The notes: generated by a model not told the origin, from the sequence alone. Counted from the first letter of the stretch, positions 32,698 to 43,100 are shown. The stretch is 64,000 nt of DNA from Nocardioides anomalus (GCF_011046535.1 NZ_CP049257.1:4464001-4528000), one strand, 5' to 3'. Made by a program: numbers and translations.

Positions 32698-33603
32698 GTG
32701 TCCGCACCGATCACCGTGCCCGAGGGGCTCACCAGCCGTCCGCTGCGCCGGGAGGACGCCCACGCCGTCTTCGAGGTCATCCTCGCCCAGGAGAGCCACG
32801 ACCTCGACGAGCCGATGATCGAGGAGGCCGACATCGTCAGCGACTGGAGCCGGCCCGGCTTCGACGTCGCCGGCTCGACGGTCGGGGTCTTCGACGGCGA
32901 GCGCCTCGTCGCGTACGGCGAGATCAGCGGGACCGGCCGCGGCGACGCGGCCGTCGACCCGGCGTACCGCGGGCGCGGCATCGGCACCGCGCTGGCGCAC
33001 TGGATGCAGGACACCGCCCGGGCCATGGGCGAGACCGAGATCGGCATGCCCAACCCGCGCGGCTCGGCCGGCGACCGGCTGCTCGAGGCGCTCGGCTACC
33101 ACGTGCGCTGGGAGAGCTGGGGGCTCGAGCTCCCCGCCGGCGCGAGCGTGCCGGAGCGCCCGCTGCCCGAGGGGTACGCCGTCCGCGCGGCCGAGGAGTC
33201 GGAGTACGACCAGGTCTGGACGGTCCAGGAGGACGCGTTCCTGGAGTGGTCGGTGCGCGACCGGCAGCCGTTCGAGGACTGGCGGGCCCAGATCGTGAAC
33301 CGGCCGGGCTTCGAGCCCTGGAACCTGCGCGTCGTCGTCGACCCCGACGGCCGCGTGGTCTCGATGGCCTGGCTCCAGCTCACCACCGACACCTCCTACA
33401 TCGCGCGGCTCGCCACCCGCGCCGAGGAGCGCGGCCGCGGGCTGGCCCAGGCGCTGCTCGTCGACGCGTTCGAGACCGGGCGCGCCCACGGAGCGACCCG
33501 CTCGGAGCTGTCCACCGACTCCCGCACCGGCGCGCTCGGGCTCTACGAGAAGGTCGGCATGGCGGTCACGTCCACCTGGGTCAACCGGGGGATCGCGCTG
33601 TGA
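32698..33603 (+). CDS. Double-domain GNAT N-acetyltransferase
   Basis: 301 residues from GTG 32698, where SAPITVPEGLTSRPLRREDA begins the family-like sequence; an in-frame ATG further upstream would add 22 residues without similarity. It holds two GNAT folds in tandem. The first has the acetyl-CoA loop PAYRGRGIGTALAHW near 87-101, the second RAEERGRGLAQALLVDAFE near 240-258. This mycothiol-synthase-like double architecture is common in Actinobacteria, but the acceptor is unknown. The stop overlaps the start of a paralogue as GTGA. Confidence 0.82.
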   Translation: MSAPITVPEGLTSRPLRREDAHAVFEVILAQESHDLDEPMIEEADIVSDWSRPGFDVAGSTVGVFDGERLVAYGEISGTGRGDAAVDPAYRGRGIGTALAHWMQDTARAMGETEIGMPNPRGSAGDRLLEALGYHVRWESWGLELPAGASVPERPLPEGYAVRAAEESEYDQVWTVQEDAFLEWSVRDRQPFEDWRAQIVNRPGFEPWNLRVVVDPDGRVVSMAWLQLTTDTSYIARLATRAEERGRGLAQALLVDAFETGRAHGATRSELSTDSRTGALGLYEKVGMAVTSTWVNRGIAL

Positions 33604-34487
33604 ACCTGCCCGCCGGCCTCACCACCAGGCCGCTCGCCCTGGCCGACGCCCAGGCCGTGGCCGACGTGACCTCGACCGAGCAGCTGGCCGACGTGGGCGA
33701 GACCGACACGACGGTCGAGGACGTGCTGGCCGAGTGGCAGCGCCCCTCGTACGACATCCTCACGAGCACCGTGGGCGTCCTGGAGGGCGGACGGCTGGTG
33801 GCCTACGGCGACCTCGCGTTCCCCGAGGCGGCGTACACCGCCGTGCTGCCCTCCCACCGCGGGCGCGGCATCGGCACCGCGCTCGCCGACTGGCTCGAGG
33901 CCCTGGCCCGCTCGCGCGGCGCGGCGCTGCTCTCCACGCAGGTCCCCGCGGCCGGGCCTGCCCACCGGCTGCTCGCCGCGCGCGGGTACGCCGAGCGCTG
34001 GACCGCCTGGGACCTCGAGCTGCCCGAGGGCGCCGTCATCGACGCGCGTCCCTTGCCCGCCGGCTGCACCGTCCGCGACGCCCGACCCGCCGAGCACCCG
34101 ATCGTGCACCGCGTCGTCGAGGACGCCTTCGGCGAGTGGCGCACCCCGCTCGGCGTCGAGGACTTCGCCGCGCTGGTCTGGGAGCGCCCCGGCCACGAAC
34201 CCTGGAACCTCCGCGTGGTCGAGGGCCCCGACGGCGAGCTGCTCGGCGCGGCGCACGTGTTCCTCTCCGGCGACGCCGGGTACGTGGCCCGCGTCGCGAC
34301 CCGCCACGACCAGCGCGGCCGCGGTCTGGGCAGCGCGATGCTGGCCGATGCGTTCGCGCGGGCGCGCGAGCACGCCGCGCAGAGGTGCTACCTGTCGACG
34401 GACACGCGCACGGGGGCGCTGTCGCTCTACGAGAGGGTCGGGATGGTCGTGACCTCGACCTGGGTCAACCTGGCCACTGACCTCTAG
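33600..34487 (+). CDS. Double-domain GNAT N-acetyltransferase, paralogue
   Basis: 295 residues. Closely parallels the preceding protein throughout: LTTRPLALADAQAV at the start, SHRGRGIGTALADWLEALA in the first GNAT domain, RHDQRGRGLGSAMLADAFA in the second and the shared ending LYERVGMVVTSTWVN. The two genes are a tandem duplication translated as a coupled pair (GTGA overlap). The first-domain acetyl-CoA loop is intact in both copies. It shares its CTAG stop region with the convergent gene at 34484. Confidence 0.82.
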   Translation: MNLPAGLTTRPLALADAQAVADVTSTEQLADVGETDTTVEDVLAEWQRPSYDILTSTVGVLEGGRLVAYGDLAFPEAAYTAVLPSHRGRGIGTALADWLEALARSRGAALLSTQVPAAGPAHRLLAARGYAERWTAWDLELPEGAVIDARPLPAGCTVRDARPAEHPIVHRVVEDAFGEWRTPLGVEDFAALVWERPGHEPWNLRVVEGPDGELLGAAHVFLSGDAGYVARVATRHDQRGRGLGSAMLADAFARAREHAAQRCYLSTDTRTGALSLYERVGMVVTSTWVNLATDL

Positions 34488-35080
34488 GACACGACCGTGG
34501 TGACCACGCTGGTCACCGACGGCGAGCGGGGCGTGGAGGAGAAGCCGAACCGCGCCGGCGGGTCGACGTCGGCGAGCCCGCCCAGGTCCGCGCCGTCGAA
34601 GGCGCCGTGCAGCGAGACCACGCTGCGGGTGTCGGTGGCGCCGTAGTACTCCCGGCGCCCGCCGCCCGCCGTACCCCTCGTCCGGACGCCGCGCAGCACC
34701 ACCCGGGCGACCGGGTCGGTGAGCGTGCACCAGGCCGGCGCCTCGGCCAGCGGCGGGGGCACGGCCAGGAGCGCGATGCCGAGCCAGCCGCGCTTGCCCA
34801 GCCGGAGGTCGAGTCCGAGCGAGGTGCTGCGGACCTCCCAGTGGGTCTCGCTCGCGGTGATCGCGAACGGCTCCAGCCGCACCTCGTCGAAGGTGTAGGT
34901 CGCCTCGATGAACTGGGCCACCTCCGGCTGTGGCGCCAGCAGCACCCGGTGGCCGTCGGCGGTCTCGACCATGGCGTCGGCGAAGGTCCCGAGCGGGGTG
35001 TCGGTCCATCGGCCGACCACGACCCGGGTGCCCGACGTCGAGCCGACCCCGGCGATCTGGCCCCGGAAGCGGTCCCTCAA
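34484..35080 (-). CDS. Conserved hypothetical partner of the acyl-CoA dehydrogenase
   Basis: 198 residues from a TTG start that overlaps the dehydrogenase stop as TTGA. No named domain is recognised. The N-terminal half (FRGQIAGVGSTSGTRVVVGR, then PLGTFADAMVETADGHRVLL) reads as a small beta-rich domain that could bind a ligand; the second half has an RLGKRGWLGIALLAVP segment. There is no signal peptide. Tight coupling to the acyl-CoA dehydrogenase suggests a shared function in fatty-acid or branched-chain catabolism, which is inference. Confidence 0.68.
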   Translation of the reverse strand: MRDRFRGQIAGVGSTSGTRVVVGRWTDTPLGTFADAMVETADGHRVLLAPQPEVAQFIEATYTFDEVRLEPFAITASETHWEVRSTSLGLDLRLGKRGWLGIALLAVPPPLAEAPAWCTLTDPVARVVLRGVRTRGTAGGGRREYYGATDTRSVVSLHGAFDGADLGGLADVDPPARFGFSSTPRSPSVTSVVTTVVS

Positions 35081-36303
35081 CGGATCTGCATGCCCGAGAT
35101 GGCGCGCGCGATGACCAGCCGCTGGATCTCGGAGGTGCCCTCGAAGATCGTGTAGATCCGGGCGTCGCGGGCCATCCGCTCGACGGGGTACTCGCGCGTG
35201 AAGCCGTTGCCGCCCAGGATCTGCATGGCCTGGCCGGTCACGCGGACCGCGGTCTCGCCGGCGTACAGCTTGGACATCGAGCCCTCGGCCGCCTCGAACC
35301 GCTTGCCCTGCTTGGCCATCCACGCCGCGCGCCACACCAGCAGCCGGCTGGCGTCGATCGACGTGCGCATGTCGGCGAGCGCGAAGGCGATGGCCTGGTT
35401 GTCGATGATCGGGCGGCCGAACTGCTCGCGGGTCTTGGCGTAGTCCAGGGCCACCTCGTACGCCGCGCGCGCGATGCCGATGGCCTGCGCGCCGACGGCC
35501 GGGCGGGTGCGCTCGAAGGTCGCCATGCTCGCGTTGCCGCGCGCCGTGCCGCCCTCCCGGGCGCGGGCGAGCCGCTCGTCGAGCTTCTCCTTGCCGCCGA
35601 GCAGGCAGGACCCCGGCACCCGCACGTGGTCGAGCACGACCTCGGCGGTGTGCGAGGCGCGGATGCCGTGCTTGGCGAACTTCTGGCCCTGGCTGATCCC
35701 CGGCGTACCCGACGGCACCACGAAGCTGGCCTGCCCGCGGGTGCGCAGCTCCGGGTCGACCACCGCGGTCACCACGTGGACGTCCGCGATGCCGCCGTTG
35801 GTCGCCCACGTCTTGGTGCCGTTGAGCTCCCACTCGTCCGTCGCCTCGTCGTACGTCGCGCGCGTGCGCATCGCGCCCACGTCGGACCCGGCGTCGGGCT
35901 CGGAGGAGCAGAAGGCCGCGATCTTGAGGTCGTCCGGCGTACCGAACATCTGCGGCGCCCACTCACCGATCTGCTCCGGCGTGCCGTTGGCCGCCACCGC
36001 CGCCGCGGCCAGCGACGAGCCGACGATGGCCAGCCCGATGCCGGCGTCACCCCAGAACAGCTCCTCCATGGTGATCGGCAGGCCGAGCCCGGTCTCGTCG
36101 AAGCTCTGGGTGGCGAAGAAGTCGAGCGAGTACAGCCCGATCTTCGCGGCCTCCTGTACCACCGGCCACGGGAACTCCTCCCGCTCGTCCCACTCCGCCG
36201 CCGCCGGCCGCACCACGTCCGCCGCGAACGTGTGCACCCACTGCTGCAGCTCGACGTGGTCGGGCCCGAGGTCGAAGCTGGGGGTGGTCGGCGCGTCGCT
36301 CAC
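35077..36303 (-). CDS. Acyl-CoA dehydrogenase family protein
   Basis: 408 residues with the three ACAD domains: an N-terminal helical domain, a middle beta domain (IAAFCSSEPDAGSDVGAMRT near 130-150) and a C-terminal helical domain ending YTIFEGTSEIQRLVIARAIS, which contains the FAD/substrate-binding signature. The GTSEIQ block places the catalytic glutamate region where short/medium-chain enzymes have it. Introduces the alpha-beta double bond in acyl-CoAs and passes electrons to ETF. Coupled to the 198-residue gene downstream. Confidence 0.9.
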   Translation of the reverse strand: MSDAPTTPSFDLGPDHVELQQWVHTFAADVVRPAAAEWDEREEFPWPVVQEAAKIGLYSLDFFATQSFDETGLGLPITMEELFWGDAGIGLAIVGSSLAAAAVAANGTPEQIGEWAPQMFGTPDDLKIAAFCSSEPDAGSDVGAMRTRATYDEATDEWELNGTKTWATNGGIADVHVVTAVVDPELRTRGQASFVVPSGTPGISQGQKFAKHGIRASHTAEVVLDHVRVPGSCLLGGKEKLDERLARAREGGTARGNASMATFERTRPAVGAQAIGIARAAYEVALDYAKTREQFGRPIIDNQAIAFALADMRTSIDASRLLVWRAAWMAKQGKRFEAAEGSMSKLYAGETAVRVTGQAMQILGGNGFTREYPVERMARDARIYTIFEGTSEIQRLVIARAISGMQIR

Positions 36304-36323
36304 ACCTTGAGGTTACCGACGAG

Positions 36324-37414
36324 TCACTTGGGCATGCGCCTCCTCTTGACCTTCCACGTCCAGGTCGCCGGCGTGGGGTCGGCGTTCCCCGCGGCGTCGC
36401 GGGCGGTGACGGTGACGGTGTGCTTGCCCTTCTTCAGCCGCTTGACCTTGAACGGCGACGTGCAGGCGACCGGCGCCTTCGTGTCCAGCCGGCAGGTGAA
36501 GGTCGCGCCCGGCTCGGAGGTGAAGGTGAAGCTCGCCTTGTTCTTGGTCGTCTTCCTGGCCGGTCCACTGGCGATCGTGGTGTCCGGCGGGGTGGTGTCG
36601 ACGGGCGCCGGGGGCGGCGGGGGCGCCGGCGGCGTGGTCACGCAGACCGCGTAGACCCGGTAGCCGGTGCCCCCTCCCCCGCGGCCCTGCAGCGTCCACG
36701 CCTGCGGGACCGCCCCGGTGGCGATCCCCGCGAGGTCGCCGAGCGCGGCGACCGGGGCGGCGAAGCCGAGCCGGTTCTCGCCGGCCAGCTGCCCGGCGTC
36801 CGCAGCGAGACCGCCCGACACCGCTCGCTGCCCGGCCGGTCAGGTGGCCGTCGCGACCCCGGCCGTCGTGCCGTTGCCCGGGGTGCTGAGCGCGGCGCCC
36901 CGCAGCGTGGCGTCGGCGCTCGCCGAGCACAGCACCACGGCTCCGCCGACGGCAGGCTGGGCGAGGTCGATGCGCCACCGCGTCGGGACCGTGCCGTCCG
37001 GGCTCGTGCCGAACTGGTCCGGGGCCGCACCGATCGGCCCGGACCGGGCCACCAGAGAGCTCTCGTCGCCGATGAACCCGCCGCCCACCGCGCGCTGACC
37101 CGAGGGGCAGCTCACTGTGAAGGCCGTGACCATGCTGGCGGTGCCCACTGCATCCGCGACGACGTCGGAGGTGGCCGAGCAGGTGACGAAGACCTTCCAC
37201 GCACCCAGCGCTGCCGCCGACGCCGCGCTCACGACGACCTGCCACCCGCCGGGCGCCTCACCCGCGGAGATGGTGCCGCCCGCTGCGTCCACCGGCCCGT
37301 CGGTGCGGAAGCGTGAGGCACAGGTCGTGGGCGCGGGGCTCACCGCGCCGGGGCGCCGAGCACACCGATCGGGGAGAGCACGATGGCCGCGACGGCCAGG
37401 AGAGCACGCTTCAC
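36324..37414 (-). pseudogene. Broken secreted repeat protein (frameshift plus in-frame stop)
   Basis: A GTG at 37414 opens a signal peptide (VKRALLAVAAIVLSPIGVLG), but that frame stops at 37345-37343. The mature sequence continues one frame over, as if one C were missing from the run near the cleavage site. It then runs through two copies of a Cys...Cys repeat containing CPSGQRAVGGG. In the second copy the first Cys codon is TGA (36842-36840), so PAGQRAVSGG follows a stop. The remainder encodes a proline hinge and an Ig-like domain (KKGKHTVTVTARDAAGNADP). Repairing both lesions gives about 363 residues. Two separate shorter genes are a less likely reading. Confidence 0.7.
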
Positions 37415-37466
37415 CGCTCGAGCCTCACACCGCCGCCCGGCGTACGACATGGCCCACCTGGGGCAT

Positions 37467-39101
37467 TCAGTGCTTCGCGGTTTCCGGGTCCAGCTCCTCG
37501 GCGACACCCTCGTCGCCGATGTCGGCGGTGTAGTCCTCGGGGCGGGTGCGGTCGGTGCCGTCGGGCACGCCGGCGGCGCGGAAGACCACGGTGAGCACGA
37601 CGGCCAGCAGCAGGTTGAGCAGGAAGGCCAGCATCGCGATGTAGACCTTGGTCGTGTCGTCCCACGGCAGCGCGACGAGCGGGCCGCCGAAGTGCTTCTG
37701 CACGGGCGAGGCGACGCCGTAGGCCAGCCAGGTGCCCCACGCCATGCCGACGGCCCAGCCCACGAACAGCGCCCAGCGGTGGAACCAGCGCGTGTAGAGG
37801 CCGCCCACGATCGCGGGCAGCGTCTGCAGGATCCACACGCCGCCGAGCAGCTGCAGGTTGATGGCGAAGTCACGGGAGAGCGCGAGCACGAAGACCAGCG
37901 CGCCGAACTTCACGACCAGCGAGACCAGCTTGGACTGGCGGGCCTCCTGCTGGTGGGTGGCGTCGCGGTTGATGAAGGCCTTGTAGATGTTGCGGGTCCA
38001 CAGGTTGGCCGCGGCGATGGACATGATCGCCGCCGGCACCAGGGCGCCGATGGCGATGGCGGCGAAGGCCACGCCCGCGAACCACGGCGGGAACTGGTCC
38101 TCGAACAGCTGCGGCACCGACTGCTGCGGGTTGGTCACCTTGACCCCGGCGGCGATGGCGACGAAGCCGAGCAGGGCGAGCAGCCCCAGCAGGAAGGAGT
38201 ACGCCGGCAGCAGGCTCGCGTTGCGGCGGATCACCGAGCGGCTGCGCGTGGACAGCACGCCGGTGATGGAGTGCGGGTACATGAAGAGCGCCAGCGCCGA
38301 GCCGAGGGCCAGCGAGGCGTAGGCCCAGTGCGCGGTCTCGGGCGGCATGATCGCCTTGGGCGTGGCCTGGCCGGCCGCGATCGCGTCGGCGTTGTCCTTG
38401 TTGAAGGTGTCGAAGCCGGCGCCGACGGTGTCGAAGATGTGGCCCCAGCCGCCGACCTGGTGCGGGATGTAGAGGACGGCCACGATGATGACGATGTAGA
38501 TGAGCGTGTCCTTGACGAACGCGATCAGCGCCGGCGCGCGCAGCCCGCTGGAGTAGGTGTAGGCCGCCAGCACGGCGAAGGCGATGAACAGCGGCAGGTG
38601 CTGGACCACCCACGGCCGGTCCTCGCCGGCCTGCAGGCCCAGCACCTGGAGCACGACCTCCATGCCGACCAGCTGCAGCGCGATGTAGGGCATCGTCGCC
38701 AGCAGCCCGGTGAGCGCGACGGCCAGCGCCAGCGGCCGGCTGTCGTAGCGGCCCTCGACGAAGTCGGCCGGTGTGACGTACCCGTGCCGGTGGCTCACCG
38801 ACCACAGCCGCGGCAGGAACAGGAAGATCAGCGGGTAGACCACGATCGTGTACGGCACGGCGAAGAACCCGACCGCGCTCCCGGCGTACAGCGTCGCGGG
38901 GACCGCGATGAAGGTGTACGCCGTGTAGATGTCGCCGCCGATGAGGAACCACGCGATGAACGTGCCGAAGCCGCGCCCGCCCAGCCCCCACTCGTCGAGG
39001 TTGTCGAGGTCCGCCGCCCGCCGCCACCGCGCGGCCGCGAAGCCGAGGACCGTGACGAGCAGGAACAGGAAGACGAAGACGCCGACCGCGACCCCGCTCA
39101 T
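37467..39101 (-). CDS. mctP: Monocarboxylate uptake permease, SSS family
   Basis: 544 residues, with about 13 hydrophobic segments. The sodium:solute symporter family is shown by WGLGGRGFGTFIAWFLIGGD near 40-60 and TPADFVEGRYDSRPLALAVA near 115-135. It is paired with DUF3311, the layout of MctP-type transporters that take up lactate, pyruvate, acetate and sometimes alanine. The acidic hydrophilic tail (EDYTADIGDEGVAEEL) is cytosolic. Its ATG overlaps the DUF3311 stop as ATGA, so the two subunits are co-translated. Confidence 0.88.
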   Translation of the reverse strand: MSGVAVGVFVFLFLLVTVLGFAAARWRRAADLDNLDEWGLGGRGFGTFIAWFLIGGDIYTAYTFIAVPATLYAGSAVGFFAVPYTIVVYPLIFLFLPRLWSVSHRHGYVTPADFVEGRYDSRPLALAVALTGLLATMPYIALQLVGMEVVLQVLGLQAGEDRPWVVQHLPLFIAFAVLAAYTYSSGLRAPALIAFVKDTLIYIVIIVAVLYIPHQVGGWGHIFDTVGAGFDTFNKDNADAIAAGQATPKAIMPPETAHWAYASLALGSALALFMYPHSITGVLSTRSRSVIRRNASLLPAYSFLLGLLALLGFVAIAAGVKVTNPQQSVPQLFEDQFPPWFAGVAFAAIAIGALVPAAIMSIAAANLWTRNIYKAFINRDATHQQEARQSKLVSLVVKFGALVFVLALSRDFAINLQLLGGVWILQTLPAIVGGLYTRWFHRWALFVGWAVGMAWGTWLAYGVASPVQKHFGGPLVALPWDDTTKVYIAMLAFLLNLLLAVVLTVVFRAAGVPDGTDRTRPEDYTADIGDEGVAEELDPETAKH

Positions 39102-39340
39102 CGGATCGTCTCCACCGGGTCGTCCTCGGACTCGGGCGGTCGGACGTCGCCGAGCGTGAGGCGGTAGGCGATCGTGGTGAGCGCCGCGGCGATCGGGATG
39201 AGCAGGAACTGGAACCAGTAGTAGAACGGGAAGCCCCACAGCTCCGGGTCGTTGCGGTCGTAGATCCCGACCAGCAGCGGCAGCACGACGGCAGGGACGA
39301 GCAGGACCACGACCAGGGTCCAGCGAGTGGTTCGCGACAC
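39098..39340 (-). CDS. DUF3311 small membrane protein, partner of MctP
   Basis: 80 residues from GTG 39340, preceded by GGGAGG. Two transmembrane helices (about 8-28 and 40-60) flank the family motif DRNDPELWGFPFYYWFQFLL. DUF3311 proteins nearly always precede an MctP-like symporter and are thought to be accessory subunits. It overlaps mctP by 4 bases. The longer reading frame upstream of the GTG has no support. Confidence 0.88.
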   Translation of the reverse strand: MSRTTRWTLVVVLLVPAVVLPLLVGIYDRNDPELWGFPFYYWFQFLLIPIAAALTTIAYRLTLGDVRPPESEDDPVETIR

Positions 39341-39422
39341 GACTACCTCCCGAGCAGATGTGGCGGCCACCACAACCTAGACCGAGCGATGACTCCCCGC
39401 CACCGCCCGGGTCGAGACGCCC

Positions 39423-40019
39423 ATGAGCGTGATCGCGAACCTGGCCATGTCGCTGGACGGCTTCATCGCCCGACCCGACGACACCCCGGGACCGCTGTTC
39501 GAGTTCTACGACGCGGGCGGCACCGAGCTGCGGGTGGCGGACGGCTGGCCGGCGTTCCACATGGACGAGCCCTCGCTCTCCCTCTTCCGCGACGCGGTCT
39601 CCCGGATCGGGTGCCACGTCGTCGGCCGCCGGCTCTACGACCTGACCGGCGGGTGGGGCGGCCACCCCGGCAACGAGGCGCCGATGGTGGTGCTCACCCA
39701 CCGACCGCCGGCGACGCAGCCGGAGGGCGTGCCGTACGTCTTCGTCGACGACGTGGGCGCCGCCATCGCGCAGGCGGTCGAGCTGGCCGGTGACCTCGAC
39801 GTCGCCGTGGCCGGCGGGTCCGTCGCGCGGCAGGCGCTGGACCTCGGGCTGCTCGACGTCATCGACGTCGCGCTGGTGCCGGTCGTGCTCGGGGAGGGCG
39901 TCCCGTGGTTCGCCGGCGCCCGCGGTCCGGTGCGGCTGTCGGACCCGGTGGTGCACGAGGCCCACCGCGTCACGCACCTGCGCTACACGGTGCTGAGGGA
40001 GCAGACTGCGACGCCCTGA
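39423..40019 (+). CDS. DHFR/RibD C-terminal-like reductase
   Basis: 198 residues. MSVIANLAMSLDGFIARPDD is the family opening; IGCHVVGRRLYDLTGGWGGH near 60-80 and DLDVAVAGGSVARQALDLGL near 120-140 are the NADPH-binding and dimer-interface blocks. It belongs to the large class of DHFR-fold reductases of undefined substrate, distinct from FolA. There is no pyrimidine or folate gene nearby. It lies between the MctP operon (divergent) and the M36 peptidase (convergent); the gap 40020-40127 holds only a GGCTGCTGA direct repeat and a short GGACC dyad. Confidence 0.88.
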   Translation: MSVIANLAMSLDGFIARPDDTPGPLFEFYDAGGTELRVADGWPAFHMDEPSLSLFRDAVSRIGCHVVGRRLYDLTGGWGGHPGNEAPMVVLTHRPPATQPEGVPYVFVDDVGAAIAQAVELAGDLDVAVAGGSVARQALDLGLLDVIDVALVPVVLGEGVPWFAGARGPVRLSDPVVHEAHRVTHLRYTVLREQTATP

Positions 40020-40127
40020 CCGACCTCAGGACCGGCCGGGGCTGCTGACCGAGCCGACCCGGCTGCTGAGCGTGGTGGTGCGGGCGCCGGAGGATGGCCG
40101 CCGCGCCGGACCAGGTCCGCCAGTTGC

Positions 40128-43100
40128 TCAGCCGCCCCCGCCCGGCCGGGCCCGCTTGACGACGGTCAGCACGATCCGGCGCGACTTCGAGCTCGTGAAC
40201 AGGGCCTTGTCCCGGCTCTTGAACGTCACCTGGATCCGGTGCGTGCCGAGGCCCAGGGAGGCCGGCAGGCGGAACGACTTCCCGACCACCTTCTTGCCGC
40301 GCTTGGCGGTGACGGCCACCTTGACCTTCTCGACCTTGCGGCCGTCGATGCGGATCACGGCCACGCCGACCTTGGTCGCGCCCGACGTGGTCTTGGCGAC
40401 GACCTGGTACTTCAGCTTCGCCGGGGCGCCGCCGCGGACCTGCCAGACCTTCGGCAGGCGGATGCGGGTGTGCGTCTTGACCGCCCGGCCGGCGGCCGAC
40501 GTGCCGAAGGTGCCGGTCGGGTCGTCGGGGATGGCACCGGAGAAGACCTGCAGCTCGGCCGCGTGCACGATCGTGCCCCGGTCGGAGGCGGTGGCGCAGT
40601 CGGTGGCGCTGGTCGGGTCGGCGTCCTGCTCGCCGGCGTACTTCACCGTGCCGGTGCACTGGTTCTCCAGGGCCACCAGGCGTACGGCGGAGGCCAGCAC
40701 CGGCGCGAACCGGAACGTGCGCATCGTCTGGTCCGGCGCCACCGGACGCGGGACGTCACCGGGGAAGGCGTCGGCCGGCGAGGTGTAGAAGGTCGTGTAG
40801 CTCGCGGGGTCGCCGCACTTCTCGGTGCACGCCTGGAGGGCGAACTGCCGCAGCGCGGTGAAGCGCGAGCCGGAGTCCGGGTCGGTGTCACTGGTCGCGG
40901 CCGGTCGCAGCAGCGCGCTCACCTTGGCCGCGCTGACCGACTGCAGGCCACCGGCCAGGCGGACGGCCACCGCGGGGTGCGACTGGTCGACGTTCGTCGC
41001 GGTCTTCCCGGCCCAGTTGCTGGCCTCGGTCCCGTCGATCAGCGACGCCGCGTTGAGCGAGCCGGCCGTCGTGGCCGTGTCGATGACCGCGGCGCCGTTG
41101 GCCGACGACGCGACGTTCGCGGCCGCGTCGTCGATGGGCTGGGTCAGGGCCACGCCGCTGTCCGGCACCACCATCCGGATCCGCCGGAAGCCGTTCTTCG
41201 GCGAGACGAAGGTGATCGTGTAGGTCCCCGGGGTGAACGCCGCCTTCGCGCCCAGCGGCGTCGCGGGGTCGGTGTCGGCCACGGGCGTGGCCCGCGCCTC
41301 GAAGTCGCCGACGTAGACCTTGCCGGGGCTGCTCGTGGCGAAGGTGACCTCGGAGTTGTTGCCGTGCGCCGAGCGGAAGCTCGGCACGGGCTCGTCGGAG
41401 TCCGGCGTCGGCGTCGAGGCGTCCGCACCCATGCCGCGGCGGGCGAAGGCCGAGGACAGCGCGGCCTGGTTCGCGCCCCCGAAGCGCATCTGGTCGGCGG
41501 CCAGCATCGCGTTGCGGGCCTGCAGCATGTCGGTGGCCCCCGGCTGGAGCAGCCAGGCGTCGTAGACCAGCTGGAGCCAGCGCCGGTTGCCCGGGCACTG
41601 GGACGCGGGCAGCGGCGTCTGGGTGGCGGTGGCCTCCGCGCACTGCTGCTGCAGGGCCTTGTCGCCGTACGGGTAGGTCGCGTTCCACCTGTCGACCAGG
41701 GCCTGGCGGACCTCCCACTGCACGCCGTTCCAGATCTCGCCGTCGGCGTGCACCTCGGGGCCGGTGGTGTCGAAGCCGTAGTCGGAGTAGTTGAGCGGGT
41801 TCTCGTTGATGGCGTAGTCGCGGATGCCGCGCTGCAGGTTGCCGGTCGTGTACGAGCCGAGCGACCACGGGTTGGTGCCGGTGGGGTAGTCGTTCTCGAA
41901 CTGGTACTCCGCCGCGTCGAGGTCGCTCCACGACTCACCCATCGCGCCACCCTGCTCGGAGGTCAGCCCGTCGTCGGGGCCGCCGACCATGCGGTTGGAG
42001 ATGGCGTGGGTGTACTCGTGGCCGTAGATCCCGGTGTCCATCGCACCGTCGGCGCACGGGGCGTAGAAGGCGCCCGCGACCGGCTGGAAGAGGTACTGGT
42101 TGGTGATGCCGGGCACGCCGTCCTGCAGCGCGATCTGGTTGGCGTTGTTGCGGCCCGTGGCCACGCCGGTCTGGTCGAAGACCTGGGTCGTGGCGGCGCC
42201 GGCCTGGGCGTTGCCGATCTCCTGGTCGCCGCCCACGCCGCCGCGGCCGCCGTTGTCGAGCTGGAGGTTGTAGTTCTTCTCGGTGAAGCCCAGGTAGTAG
42301 GCGAAGTCGTGGATCCGGTTGTGCCCGGTGAACAGGTTGGTCACCACCGCGTTGATGTCGTTGCCGCCGGGGACCAGGTTGGCCGGGTTGCACCGGCTGT
42401 TGTTCCAGGCGTCGGTAAAGGCCTCGGTGTACTGCCGGTCCGGCTCGTACGGCGCCTGGAACAGCCCGCCCGGCGACAGCGGGCTGGCCCACGCCTCGTG
42501 GGTGTTGGCGTTGTTGCCGATCGTGGTGAACGTCGGCACACCGCCGACCTGGTCCCACGGACCCGTGGCCGCGACGTTCTCGTGGGCCTCGCCCGCCGAG
42601 CAGCCCGGGGTGCCGGCGTACCAGCACTCGACGACGGCGTTGCCCGGTGCGCCCGTGGTCGAGGTGACCGAGGCCAGGTCGGGGTTGGCCGCGAAGGCCC
42701 GCCACGCGGGCTGCGCCGGGCTCCCCGCGCCGAGGTCACTCGTGGTGACGAGCGCGGTGTAGGGGCCGCCGATCGTCGTGGCGTCGAAGGGACAGACCTG
42801 CAGGGCGTAGTCCCCCGCCGGCAGCGTGCCGCCACCCGGAGCGGTGTAGGTGGCGACCTCGGGGCTGGTCAGCAGGTCGAAGGACTGGGAGAGGCCGTTC
42901 GGCCCGCTCAGCTTCACGATGATGTCGTCGGCGCCCACCAGGGCGGGCACGACGACGGCGGTGAGGGTCTTGGTCTTGGTGTCCGACAGCGTGAACGCGT
43001 GCGGTTGGCCGCAGTCGGTGGTGGTGTAACTGCCCTGGAACGGGAACGCGTTGTTGCTGTTCTCCACGGCGTCGTGCCGCATCAGGACGGAGCCGTCGAC

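Noticed and set aside
36840..36842. The in-frame TGA read as selenocysteine
   Set aside because: It does sit at a Cys position, but the gene also carries a frameshift, the other repeat uses TGC, and I see no selenocysteine machinery in the window. A nonsense change or sequencing error is simpler.
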